Shown: in pieces, positions 53,786 through 63,300 of the stretch | Position numbering within the stretch: the first letter of the stretch is position 1 | Layout: each line of letters starts with the position of its first letter | Assembly: GCF_022163125.1 (NCBI RefSeq) | Contig: NZ_CP091881.1 | Coordinates: 6,014,001 to 6,078,000 of the forward strand | DNA: 64,000 bases | Origin: Paenibacillus sp. HWE-109 | Lineage (GTDB): Bacteria > Bacillota > Bacilli > Paenibacillales > NBRC-103111 | Direction of reading: 5' to 3' | The notes under the pieces: generated by a model | What the model saw: only the letters and a program-made list of their open reading frames with translations | Database searches by the model: none | Told to the model about the DNA's origin: nothing | Position numbers and translations under genes: made by a program

Positions 53786-53864
53786 AAGATGGATGAAAAA
53801 TATTTATCTGGATTGTAAATTAATAAGCACAAACCCATAGGAACCGAGCTTATCCGCCAGGTCA

Positions 53865-54599
53865 CTATGGGCTTAGTAATTTATCAATGTATTCGTACAT
53901 AAGTATTGCATTGGTACACCTTTGAAGCGAATGATCTGCATTAAAAATGTAATCCCATGATTCCTTATACTTATCTGTTACTTCCTCTGCAAGCGGAGGA
54001 AAATGGCTCTTCAAGAGGTCATTAATCGTTTGTGTTTCCCTAACTTTTTTTAAGAATGTTACCATTTTCCTGATCTTTAAATTCTGTGATACATTTAACT
54101 CATCAAAGATTACATGTTCTACTTCCTGTGATAAATAAAACAAACTATACGGAATTTGCACTTTCTTGTAAGTTATTTGGGTAATATTTTTTGCATTGTT
54201 CGTATTGGTCTTTTTTATTTGATTTCGGTGATGTATACTCAACTTCTGAACTGTTGTATTGACATAAATCCCATCATTCTTGTACAAGATGGCTTCCTTT
54301 TGGGCTAGATCAACATAGACTTTATCCTCACCTACAAATGACCCATCTGTATCTGAAAAGTGCAATATTCCCAAAAAATCTTTTGGTTGTAGATCTCCCA
54401 TCTTACTAATAAAGAAGTCTCTTATACGATCTCTTATGCCTACACCTTGTAATTCAAGTTGTGTGAAGATGTCCCCTCGAAACGCTTTTATGACCAACAA
54501 ATCTTTGGGATATACCTTCTCCAGCTCATCGAAAAATAAAAGGCCGTCAGATTCGCCTTCGACAATCACAAACAGAACTTTTTTCAGCTTATTCGCCAT
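53865..54599 (-). CDS. TOPRIM-like protein paired with an AAA ATPase, candidate defence effector
   Basis: A 244-residue protein, from the second of two adjacent ATG codons (54599) behind GAGGCGGGG. The N-terminal VLFVIVEGESDGLLFF has the conserved Glu-rich loop of TOPRIM folds, and LHFSDTDGSF later gives the DxD motif. The C-terminal half is helical with no assigned motif (SQEVEHVIFDELNV, SWDYIFNADHSLQRC). This layout resembles the RloB/DUF4435-type nuclease partners of AAA15 ATPases. It overlaps the end of the ATPase gene by about 10 nt. A direct match to PARIS AriB or RloB was not established. Confidence 0.68.
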   Translation of the reverse strand: MANKLKKVLFVIVEGESDGLLFFDELEKVYPKDLLVIKAFRGDIFTQLELQGVGIRDRIRDFFISKMGDLQPKDFLGILHFSDTDGSFVGEDKVYVDLAQKEAILYKNDGIYVNTTVQKLSIHHRNQIKKTNTNNAKNITQITYKKVQIPYSLFYLSQEVEHVIFDELNVSQNLKIRKMVTFLKKVRETQTINDLLKSHFPPLAEEVTDKYKESWDYIFNADHSLQRCTNAILMYEYIDKLLSP

Positions 54600-55899
54600 C
54601 ATCGATCCCCGCCTCAATGAAAGATCGAATAATTTTAAGCGGATTGGTTTCTTCGTATAAAAATTCAGATTGACCACCTACTAAAACCGTACGCAGGTAC
54701 ACATTTCGCATGTTATTGTTTTTTTGTAATTTTTTAAATTTAATATATCTATTTTCTTCATTCGTCGTCGTAAACCAAATATTCTGTGGTAACAATTTTT
54801 CTAACACCCGTAAATTGTGAGATGTGAAAATTAATTGCCCTTTGCTATGTTCTTGGAATATTTCAACTAATTCTCCGAGTAGGTACTCAAAAACTCCAGC
54901 ATCTAATTCATCAATGATTACACATGCCGATGAATTATGGAAAGCAGCGATTAGCGATGTTGTGATCGCAAACAATTTCAAGGTCCCTGCTGATTCAGCA
55001 CTCAAAGGCAATATTGTATCTCCTTTTTCGGATAAAAATTCAGCACGAACTCCTTCTTCACCGTTGGGTAACGTCGTTGCCCCCATATTTTTAAGGTGTA
55101 CATTTAAATCTGGAATGATGGAACTAATTACTACATTGTTGCGTTCTATGACATTAGATAGATATTTGTATTGTTCTTTTGATAAATTAATAGCATCTTT
55201 GACATTGTACGTGCTATTTTCAACAGGTTTAGAAGTAAAGTCATTAAATAAATAAGAAGGAAATACCCCTTCTTGCAAATTTTTAATCACTAATAAATTT
55301 TTAGCGAATTGTTCCTTTAATGCTATATATACTAATAAGTCCACTCCACTAAATAATTTTTTGGATTGGTTGCTTACAATCTTACTGAAAAATAACGAAC
55401 CCTTTACTTCTTGAGAAAGAAGCTTTATACCACTAAGAACCACTTCAACTTCTTGTTTCGGCTTTTGACGCAATTCTATCGAGCTGGATTCATCACGGGT
55501 ATAAGAGAACATCTTCCCATATGATTTGCCTTTTGTTTTCACTTTCTCTGATTTTACGACCATTCTTTCTTCTTCATATTCTAGCTCTACATGGTAAATA
55601 GCTTTGTTAATTTCATCTTCAGCCTGTAAAATGAATTCAAAAACAAGCGATAAACTTTCTTGCCCATCATAGATAAGGCGTTGCTTTTTAGAAGGCAACT
55701 CCTGCCCATTTAAAAGTAATTGTAAAATACTAAACGCTTCTACTACCGCTGTTTTTCCCGAACCATTTTGCCCATAAAGTCCAACAACCTGAACATCTAA
55801 TATGTCATCGTTGTTCAAATCCAGATCTATTTTTCCATATCTCACGTTCTTCACATTTCTCAACTCAAGAGAAACAACTTTCACATCGTAATGCTTCAC
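54589..55899 (-). CDS. AAA/SMC-type ATPase (AAA15-like) paired with a TOPRIM-like gene
   Basis: A 436-residue ABC/SMC-class ATPase. Walker A LYGQNGSGKTAVVEAF is near residue 45, the signature-like LSAESAGTLKLFAI near 300, Walker B CVIIDELDAGVFEYL with a D-loop near 325, and a switch His in FTSHNL. The middle part is a variable coiled-coil-like insert. No signal peptide is present. It is translationally coupled to the TOPRIM-like gene and lies between two SLH genes, with AT-rich flanks. This matches ATPase-sensor plus nuclease-effector anti-phage pairs in form; identity with a named system is unproven. Confidence 0.85.
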   Translation of the reverse strand: MKHYDVKVVSLELRNVKNVRYGKIDLDLNNDDILDVQVVGLYGQNGSGKTAVVEAFSILQLLLNGQELPSKKQRLIYDGQESLSLVFEFILQAEDEINKAIYHVELEYEEERMVVKSEKVKTKGKSYGKMFSYTRDESSSIELRQKPKQEVEVVLSGIKLLSQEVKGSLFFSKIVSNQSKKLFSGVDLLVYIALKEQFAKNLLVIKNLQEGVFPSYLFNDFTSKPVENSTYNVKDAINLSKEQYKYLSNVIERNNVVISSIIPDLNVHLKNMGATTLPNGEEGVRAEFLSEKGDTILPLSAESAGTLKLFAITTSLIAAFHNSSACVIIDELDAGVFEYLLGELVEIFQEHSKGQLIFTSHNLRVLEKLLPQNIWFTTTNEENRYIKFKKLQKNNNMRNVYLRTVLVGGQSEFLYEETNPLKIIRSFIEAGIDDGE

Positions 55900-56131
55900 T
55901 GCTTACACCCTCTTCGACCTCTTTTTTACTATCATACCATTAGTTTAACCAAATATACTATATTCGATAATTTTTATTAATTTCGTAAGTTTTAAATATG
56001 GTTTTATTACTTTTAAATCAAATAATATATACAATTTATTATTGCGAAGTAAGATGACTGATGCGGAAGCACGGTTCTGCAATAAAGGAACGACGTTCCA
56101 TGGGATCTTGTTTTGCATAGTTTCATACAAA
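55900..56131. other. AT-rich gap upstream of the ATPase gene
   Basis: Between the ATPase start and the terminator region the sequence is very AT-rich (runs of T and A), probably holding the promoter of the ATPase-TOPRIM pair. A minus-strand frame of 61 codons exists at 55945-56130 but has no ribosome site or family match. Confidence 0.4.
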
Positions 56132-56188
56132 ATAGAGGCTGCTCTTTAGGTTTGTAACCTCCTATTGAGTCAGCCTCTTCGATTTTTT
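56132..56188. terminator. Terminator-like hairpin between the ATPase pair and the SLH/small-ORF unit
   Basis: AGAGGCTG pairs with CAGCCTCT and an inner AGG with CCT; a TCGATTTTTT tail follows on the plus strand, and the minus-strand side ends in ATTTTGT. It follows the small ORF at 56187 and probably ends that minus-strand transcript. Confidence 0.6.
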
Positions 56189-56342
56189 AATTATTATTGG
56201 GAAATCGAAATTCTTGCACATTGTGTAGCTGGAAGAGATCCTCGGATGGGTGAATGCCCGTTTGCGACTGAGAAAGCCGAACATATTCGGTAAACAGAGC
56301 CATTATTACCCTCTCATCCCCAGCCAACTTAAGTATCGTCAT
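56187..56342 (-). CDS. Small ORF overlapping the SLH stop codon, 51 residues
   Basis: An ATG at 56342 overlaps the TGA of the 1035-residue SLH gene (ATGA) and opens a 51-codon frame. The product is mixed helical (MTILKLAGDERVIMALFTEY, then QSQTGIHPSEDLFQL and an EFRFPNNN end). An internal ATG at 56303 has GAGAGGG upstream. A terminator follows right after the stop. Translational coupling and the terminator position favour a real gene, but no family was recognised. Confidence 0.45.
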   Translation of the reverse strand: MTILKLAGDERVIMALFTEYVRLSQSQTGIHPSEDLFQLHNVQEFRFPNNN

Positions 56343-59300
56343 AAGTGCAAAATTTCTAACAGCATGTAGATCATCTTAGCCGTTTCGGCTCGTGTAGCAG
56401 GTTTATTAGGACGGAATGTCTCATCTTGATAACCATCGAAGATCTTTTGCCCCGAGCTAATGCTTACGGCTGACTGAGCCCAAACTGGAATCTCCTTTTG
56501 ATCCGCAAAAATGATCTTTGTCCTAATCTCCCCCACGGAATGCATGTCAAGAACCTTGGCGAAAATAATAGCCATCTCCGCACGTGTCATCGGTTGATTA
56601 GGTCTGAACCAAGCTTTGCCGCCCTCTTCATAGCCATGTATCAGCCCTGCTTGAACAGTCGCAGCTATCGCCCCCTTCGCCCATTCAGGAATGGCGTCAT
56701 GATCTGCGAAAGCAGTCGATACCGCAACTGGTTTTAAAGCCAGCGCGTCGGCAATCATTTTCACGAACTCGGCTCTGGTTACCATCTGATTCGGACGGTA
56801 GGTTTGATCCTCGAAGCCATGGATAGCCCCCATGCCAGTCAACCGCTCCACAAAAGATAATGCCCAATGGCCATTCATATCGGAAAAATGGTTTATGCCG
56901 AACGAAAATACGGCAAATTTTGCGAATTGATTAACTTCAACGGAAATCGTACCGTCTGCGTTGACTTTGCCTCCAATATAATTCCAGCGACCTTGAGCCT
57001 CATTATAGTAGAAGATAGCCGGTTTCTCGCCTGCTGCAACTTTTTGCGAATCATAGTTCAAGCCCAGCAGCAAGTGATGAATTAAAGATTGCCCGCTGGA
57101 ACTAGTAAGCTCCACAATTGGACTGATTTTATTGAGTCCTTTGGTTAGTGGTGGTGCTTGTTCCGTTTGAATGCAAGCTAATTTGACGTTCCCGTTTGCA
57201 GGTAAGGCGCCTGCCGGTATGTCGGCGTTAGCAACTCCCTCGAGTATTACTTTTCCACCTGTGGAAGCAAAGATTTCCTTCTCTTTCTCTGTGCAGCTTG
57301 TATTTAGGGACTTCTCGGGAACTGAGGTTACCGGTTGAGGAGATGAGTAGCCGTCCGAAGACGCGTCGGCATCCGCTATCGCAACATTCACCGAGTCCGT
57401 GTAGACACTATAAGTAACCGTGATCACGGTTGCGCCTGCCTGTTTTGCCTCAATTAAACCATTTGCCGTCACCGTCGCTATATGCGCATTGCTGCTCACA
57501 TACACCGTGCCTTCGCTTCCAGCTGTCACGTTCCTCTGCGTACTGTCCGATTGTAACGCTGTCACTTGGAGCTGCTGACTGACGGAACTTCCCAGCTTCA
57601 ACTGCACCGTTCTCGGCGAAGCGGCGATTCCAGTTGTTATGGGGCTCACCAACTCAGTAAAGTTAAGCGTGGCCTGAGCTGCCGCTCCACGAAACTCGCT
57701 TGGATACACGCTAAAAATATATGAACCAATAGCAGGATTCGTCAGTCCGGCACTCCCGGCAAGGTTAATCGTAACCGTATCAAACATGTGAATGTCCGCA
57801 GGAACTTCTATTCCTAGTGTTCGTAAGGAACTGGAGTAAGTTACACTCCCCGCTTGAGTCCCATTCACTTTGACGGAGGATGCATTTATGGCGCTAGGAA
57901 TCGTCATCCCTACAGGAAATACCAGATTAAACTTATCTCCTTCCGACACCGACATATTCGTTTGGAAAGTAAATGTATAGGGCACATTTTGTGCGTCTGC
58001 CAATGTCGTACCAGCTGACAACGTGAAGTTCTGAATCGTATCTGGCACGACCTCTAGTATCACGCTCGCTGGTTTAGTTGTACGCGATGTAGATACCTTC
58101 ATCTCGAATTCCCCATAACCAATAACGTTAGGTATATTGAACACGAGGTGATAATCCGGATCACAGAAATAATCCGATGGGAGAACAAATTGCAACTGGT
58201 TCTCAGCTACGCGAGTTACCGAGCTGGGAGAAGCTTGGATACTTTCCTGGACCCCGGACGACCACTCCAACATGATGTCATTTACCGATATCGCAGAATT
58301 GGACAGAACGGTGCCCTGAGGGCTGGAAACCGTCACCGTATCCCCTGCTTTCAAAATCGTCGGTGTCGTGAACGCAAATCGCAAGGTATTGCTATCCTCT
58401 ACAGAGACATATCCTTCATCATGCGAAGGATTATCGGCCAGAGAAGCGCCTAGTGACGAAACCATGCCGATCCGGCGAGTCGCAACCATGGTATCCACGC
58501 TGGTTGCTATCACGAAATTATAATATCCGGGGACCGCCGGATTGGCGAATTGTGCCTCCTGCTCGATATCAATCGTCGCCGTGGAAAAGCTCTGCAATGC
58601 AACGGATGGGTTCAATATGAGCTTATTGCCGGATAGTACCGCCGCCGCAACTGCTGTATTGTTAATTTTCACTTGAGATGCGAGGATTGCGGCAGGTACA
58701 GTCGTCCCTGCAGGAAAGGTAAGCGTGATGGTTGCCGTTGGATTAATAGGCTGCATAACCTCAAACTTGAAATGATAGCCGGTTGCAGCTGACGTTGCAT
58801 ACGAATCGGCATCAGGGAAATAATTGGCCACATTACGGGTAAAGATGCCATGAGTAGCAGTTAACCAAGCAGGGTTTGCGCTGGTGGAAATTGCAAACTG
58901 TTCCAAGCCGGGAATAGAATGACGATAATCGGATGTTATCAGAAAATTAGTCAATTGGATATCAACATTCACTCCTGTAGCTAATCCAGTCGATAGTGTA
59001 AAAGAGAGGGCTGGATGCCCCTCATCCGACCATGCGGTCGTAGCCGAAGCTACTATGATCACAGGTACTCCATTGACACTTGTTGAAATTTTGATATCAG
59101 GAATGGCTACATTAGATCTCCACATGAAGCTAGGATTGTCTACAAAATTATACGGATACGGCAATTGGAGCTGTATCGTATCCCCCGCTTGTAAGTTATC
59201 TGCTGTAGTAAACCTGAAATGGTAGGTAGGGGTTTCTTTCGAATAGTTGCCTGCATGATCCAGGTAACCGCTAAAATAAGCGACAGTGTCCGTTGATACT

Positions 59301-59446
59301 TCAAAGCTGTTGAATGAACTAGTATTAATACCCGATCCGGCTTGAGCGGGAACCCCGCCGCTGATCGCCAGGAGCGCTATAATTAGCAGGTAAATCATAC
59401 TCGTTTGCAAATGTTTCAATACTCTTCTTTGCCATGCTGAATGCAA
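56339..59446 (-). CDS. SLH surface protein with Ig-like region, 1035 residues
   Basis: A secreted surface protein. The signal peptide has the hydrophobic core IYLLIIALLAISGG and a VPAQAG cleavage site. The long middle (about 40-600) is built of repeated beta-sandwich modules with DTVTI and TVPA-type strands, resembling adhesin Ig-like folds. A Big_2-like domain follows (about 605-690, TVQLKLGSSVSQQLQVTAL). Three SLH domains end the protein (about 854-1035, with VTRAEF, MTRAEM and ATRAET). The TTG at 59446 follows GGGAGG. An inverted repeat operator lies 57 nt upstream. Confidence 0.9.
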   Translation of the reverse strand: MHSAWQRRVLKHLQTSMIYLLIIALLAISGGVPAQAGSGINTSSFNSFEVSTDTVAYFSGYLDHAGNYSKETPTYHFRFTTADNLQAGDTIQLQLPYPYNFVDNPSFMWRSNVAIPDIKISTSVNGVPVIIVASATTAWSDEGHPALSFTLSTGLATGVNVDIQLTNFLITSDYRHSIPGLEQFAISTSANPAWLTATHGIFTRNVANYFPDADSYATSAATGYHFKFEVMQPINPTATITLTFPAGTTVPAAILASQVKINNTAVAAAVLSGNKLILNPSVALQSFSTATIDIEQEAQFANPAVPGYYNFVIATSVDTMVATRRIGMVSSLGASLADNPSHDEGYVSVEDSNTLRFAFTTPTILKAGDTVTVSSPQGTVLSNSAISVNDIMLEWSSGVQESIQASPSSVTRVAENQLQFVLPSDYFCDPDYHLVFNIPNVIGYGEFEMKVSTSRTTKPASVILEVVPDTIQNFTLSAGTTLADAQNVPYTFTFQTNMSVSEGDKFNLVFPVGMTIPSAINASSVKVNGTQAGSVTYSSSLRTLGIEVPADIHMFDTVTINLAGSAGLTNPAIGSYIFSVYPSEFRGAAAQATLNFTELVSPITTGIAASPRTVQLKLGSSVSQQLQVTALQSDSTQRNVTAGSEGTVYVSSNAHIATVTANGLIEAKQAGATVITVTYSVYTDSVNVAIADADASSDGYSSPQPVTSVPEKSLNTSCTEKEKEIFASTGGKVILEGVANADIPAGALPANGNVKLACIQTEQAPPLTKGLNKISPIVELTSSSGQSLIHHLLLGLNYDSQKVAAGEKPAIFYYNEAQGRWNYIGGKVNADGTISVEVNQFAKFAVFSFGINHFSDMNGHWALSFVERLTGMGAIHGFEDQTYRPNQMVTRAEFVKMIADALALKPVAVSTAFADHDAIPEWAKGAIAATVQAGLIHGYEEGGKAWFRPNQPMTRAEMAIIFAKVLDMHSVGEIRTKIIFADQKEIPVWAQSAVSISSGQKIFDGYQDETFRPNKPATRAETAKMIYMLLEILHL

Positions 59447-59502
59447 GATGTTGTCCTCCCTTCAAATTCCTTCTGATAATAGCTGTTTCGACAAAAATCC
59501 GC

Positions 59503-59520
59503 ATATACCAAATGGTATAT
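59503..59520. promoter_or_regulatory. Perfect inverted repeat operator upstream of the SLH gene
   Basis: ATATACCA-AA-TGGTATAT, a perfect 8-bp inverted repeat with a 2-bp centre, located 57 nt upstream of the SLH start and 22 nt past the yhhN stop codon. A near-identical copy lies at 60266-60283. Confidence 0.6.
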
Positions 59521-59541
59521 AGGCTGCGAAAAGCCCTAAAA

Positions 59542-60180
59542 CTATGATTTTTCAATACTTGCTGCTAGTAAAAATTGGGCAATATAGTAGGAAATCATTA
59601 CCCCGTATGCCGCCGCTGGAACCGGCGTGACAAACATGTTCCAAGCAAGCAGCGAATCGGATACGAAGAACAACACTGCGCCTGCTGTTGCAAGCCGGCT
59701 TCTACTCATAACAGCGCTCCAGATCATGACGGAAATCACGATGACATAGAGCAGAATAGGACCCCATAATCCGTTCTTTCCGCCTGCCAGCATGCCTTCA
59801 TGGAGTCCTTGCAAGAGAAAAAAAGAATACATCGCAATCGGAATCAAAGAAAGCGCGTATAGGAAAGAAAAGCGCCACCGTGTCAAGAAAGCACAAATAT
59901 AAACAAGATGAGCAATGAGAAATGCGACAAGTCCCAACGTAAACCATTGATTGCCTGATACTAGTAAAAAACTGTCTCCAATAGCGGAAATGAATAATCC
60001 AGCAATAATAGAACGCTTATAAAACTTTGCAGCGTTCCGCAAGACAGTTGCCAGTAAAATGATAAGAATGATAGTTCCTGGCTTTAATATCCAGCGTGCG
60101 ATCATATTTCCATCAGCGATAGCAAAAAGGTAACCGATGCCCGAGCAAATAATGGCAGCCAATAATAGCTTTCGATACAT
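59542..60180 (-). CDS. YhhN family membrane protein (lysoplasmalogenase-like)
   Basis: A 212-residue integral membrane protein with about eight hydrophobic segments and the YhhN family motifs (KPGTIILIILLA, GLFISAIGDSFLL, GAVLFFVSDSLLAWN, YYIAQFLLAAS). The D residues in these motifs are the proposed catalytic acids of lysoplasmalogenases. GGAGGTGAGG precedes the ATG. The gene is divergent from the large ATPase gene; the shared region holds the second inverted repeat. Confidence 0.88.
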   Translation of the reverse strand: MYRKLLLAAIICSGIGYLFAIADGNMIARWILKPGTIILIILLATVLRNAAKFYKRSIIAGLFISAIGDSFLLVSGNQWFTLGLVAFLIAHLVYICAFLTRWRFSFLYALSLIPIAMYSFFLLQGLHEGMLAGGKNGLWGPILLYVIVISVMIWSAVMSRSRLATAGAVLFFVSDSLLAWNMFVTPVPAAAYGVMISYYIAQFLLAASIEKS

Positions 60181-60265
60181 ATCCTCACCTCCATAAATGT
60201 GTTTCGTTTTGTCCGCCTATAGGTATCCTTACCCAAGCAGTATAGTTAAGAACATCCAATTTCAC

Positions 60266-60283
60266 ATATACCAAATGATATAG
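60266..60283. promoter_or_regulatory. Second inverted repeat operator between yhhN and the ATPase gene
   Basis: ATATACCA-AA-TGATATAG, the same element as at 59503 with two changes at the right half. It lies 86 nt upstream of the yhhN start and about 100 nt before the ATPase gene start. Confidence 0.55.
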
Positions 60284-60384
60284 TCCCAAAAATTTTCTCG
60301 GAATCAAGAGGAAAATCACGCATATTGTCGAATTTTACTTGTTGCTTTCATAGATTCATCATGCTCATCAAAGGAAGTGTAACC

Positions 60385-63300
60385 GTGCCAAAGCATCCCA
60401 GAACCCTCCGGGTATCCGATGAATTGTATGGCAGAGAGTCCGAGCTGGCCGTTCTGCAAGAAGCATTTCAGTGGGCTTCTCTCGGAGCAACGGAATTGGT
60501 CATGATATCCGGCCAACCCGGTGTAGGAAAATCGGCTCTCGTCCAGAATGCCTTCAAACCAGCCGTGATTGGCAGATGCTATTTTGCCTCCGGAAAATTC
60601 GATCAATACAAGACAGGCGGCCCCTATGAGCCTATAATAAAATGCTTTCAAAGTGTCATCAGACAGCTGTTAACAGAACCTGAACCCCTCTTGCAAAAAT
60701 GGATAGAACGGGTAAAGGAGGCTGTTGGACCTAATGGTGCCGTAATAACAGACGTTATTCCCGAAGCAAAATTGCTTCTAGGGCAGCTTCCTCCTCGCGA
60801 GAATGTGCCAAGTTTGGAATCCTGGAATCGGTTTGAATGGGTATTTCGCAGGTTTGTTCAAGTTTTCACCAGCAGGGATTATCCGCTTGTTTTATTTTTA
60901 GATGATGTGCAGTGGGCAGATGAAGGTTCGCTTCGATTACTGCATGCCTTAATTGTTGACCCTGAAAGTCAGCACCTGCTCGTCATTGCCTCTTACCGGA
61001 ATCAAGAGCGGAACGGGCGCCTGAATGTGCTTGAAAAGTGGCTGCAAGGCGAACATCCAGGTTATTCCGTCCGCCAGCTTTCGCTGATGCCGCTTGATCT
61101 CGTGCATATTCAAACGATGGTATCGGATTTGCTGCAGTGCGATCCTGATGAATGCTTTCAAGCCGCTCATACGCTGTACGTAAAATCCGTTGGCAATCCG
61201 TTTTACTTGAAGCAACTGCTGCAAGCGGCTTATGACGAGCAATGCCTTCAGCTCAGCCCGTTAAGCGGCTGTTGGGAATGGAACATGCAAGCTCTGAGTC
61301 AATTCCCTGAGATCGACGGCCAACTCGATTATCTCGTAGAACGTATTAACAAGATTCCTTTCCAAACTAGAGAATTGCTGAAGATTGGCGCTTGTCTGGG
61401 CAGCAAGTTCAACATTCGGATATTGCATGCTGTGAGCGGGCATATCGAAGATGAACTTGCCCCTATTTTATCGTTCGCCGTGCAGGAAGGACTTTTGAGC
61501 CTTATTGAGGAGCCAGGAGCTATCAGTCAATATCAATTTACGCATGACCGAATACAGCAGGCGGTTTATTCCCTATTGAACAGTCCACAACGGATGGAAA
61601 TCCATCTCTTGGCCGGCCAGTTTTTACTTGAATTTGATATGTCAAAAGAAAAAGACCAGGCTTTGTTCGAGATCGTAAACCATTTTAATCAAGCATTGGA
61701 TTTGCTATCCGCAGAGGATCGGGAAATGACGGCCCGGCTGAATGAGCAAGCGGGAAGGAAAGCGATGCAATCTTCCGCCTACTCGGCGGCTCTGCAACAC
61801 TTCGAGACAGGGATTGCATGCCTTACTGACGATTTCTGGGAGCGTCATTTTGAATTCACGTTCCAGCTTTATTTAAAATGTGCCGAGTGCGATTATTTGT
61901 GTGCGCATTATGAACAGGCGGAGGCTAGGCTTAACGATATGCTGAAGCGGGCAAGAACGTGGACAGAGCGAGCGCAGGTGTACATTATAAAAATTGAACA
62001 ATACAGCAATACAGGGAAATATTCGCAAGCTATCGAATTGGGACTGCAAGCCCTGAGGGAAGTCGGTATCCGCATATCGGAACGGCCGCATAAGCTCGTG
62101 ATTGTTAAGGAAATGCTTTTGACGAAGCGATTGTTGGACAAAAGGATGAGCGAACTCCTTTCACTATCGGAGATTGACAACCTTCAAATCAAAGTCATGA
62201 TGGAACTGTTAGTTTCTCTTGTAGCGCCGACCTTTTTTTCCAATCGGGAAGTGTTTGCCATCATTGCTTCGAAATTCATCAGGCTGGCTTACAAATACGG
62301 CTCCTCTCCCGTGGCGCCAAGCCTTTATACTTCTTATGGCATGCTGTTAGGCACCGTGCTTGGCGAGTACCAAATGGCCTATCAGTTGGGCAAAATTGCG
62401 CTCGATCTGGCTGAGCAATCCGCCATTGCTTCCGTTAGATGCAAAGTGCACGTGATGTTCTACGGTGTAATTTCCCCTTGGGTGCGGTACGATCGCGATG
62501 ACGAAGCTAAGCTGGAGCAAGCTGCAAAGCTTGGTTTGGAAGCGGGCGATTACGTATACGCCAGTTATGCGGTCGGAAGTCTTATTAACTTGTCTTATGT
62601 CAGAAATTCCATGAATCAGATACTGCACGTCAACCGCAAAAATTTGCAGGTAATCGAGCATACCAAAGAAGACCTCGTTTTCAAAAATATATTAGTCTAC
62701 ATGGATATGGCGAAAAAGCTGCGCTCTCCTCATGAAGATGTTTTTTCGCTCACGGACGGCCGTACGAGCGAATCTGACTTTCTAGATGATGTGATGAAAG
62801 ACGAGAGCAGAGCCGTCACGCTCTATCAAATCTACACGTACAAAGCGCAAATTTATTATTTATTCGAACGATATCGCGAAGCAGTCAGCTTTGCGGAACA
62901 AGCCAATCCATATGAACTTCTTTCTGTCCATGCCCCCCATTTATCAGAGCATCATTGGTATGAAGCGCTGTCGATCATAGCTGCCTGGGACGACCTGCCT
63001 GCCGGTGAAAAGGCCGCATGTTCCAAAAGACTGAAACGACGGTATCGCCAGTTCAAAGCCTGGGACCGGATGGCGCCGGAAAATTTCAGGCACAAGTTTT
63101 TGCTGCTTCAGGCGGAATTCGCCCGGTTCAAAGGTTCTGAGAAGGATATTATCGAGTTATACGATCGCTCCATCCTTTTTGCCCGCGAGCGGAACTACTT
63201 CCAATATCAAGCAGTAGCTTGCGAGCAGGCCGCAAAATATCATCTGCAAAAAGGCAGAGAGCGAGTGGCCATCGGATACCTCAAAGAAGCTTATGAAGCT

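Noticed and set aside
56040..56110. Possible group II intron or IS end (segment with GATGCGGAAGCACGGTTCTG)
   Set aside because: Only a short similarity to intron end sequences; no reverse transcriptase, transposase or boundaries are seen.
55945..56130. Minus-strand 61-codon frame upstream of the ATPase gene
   Set aside because: No ribosome site, AT-rich composition and no recognisable family.
60316..60651. Minus-strand 111-codon frame at the start of the ATPase gene
   Set aside because: It overlaps the well-supported plus-strand ATPase with an intact Walker A motif.
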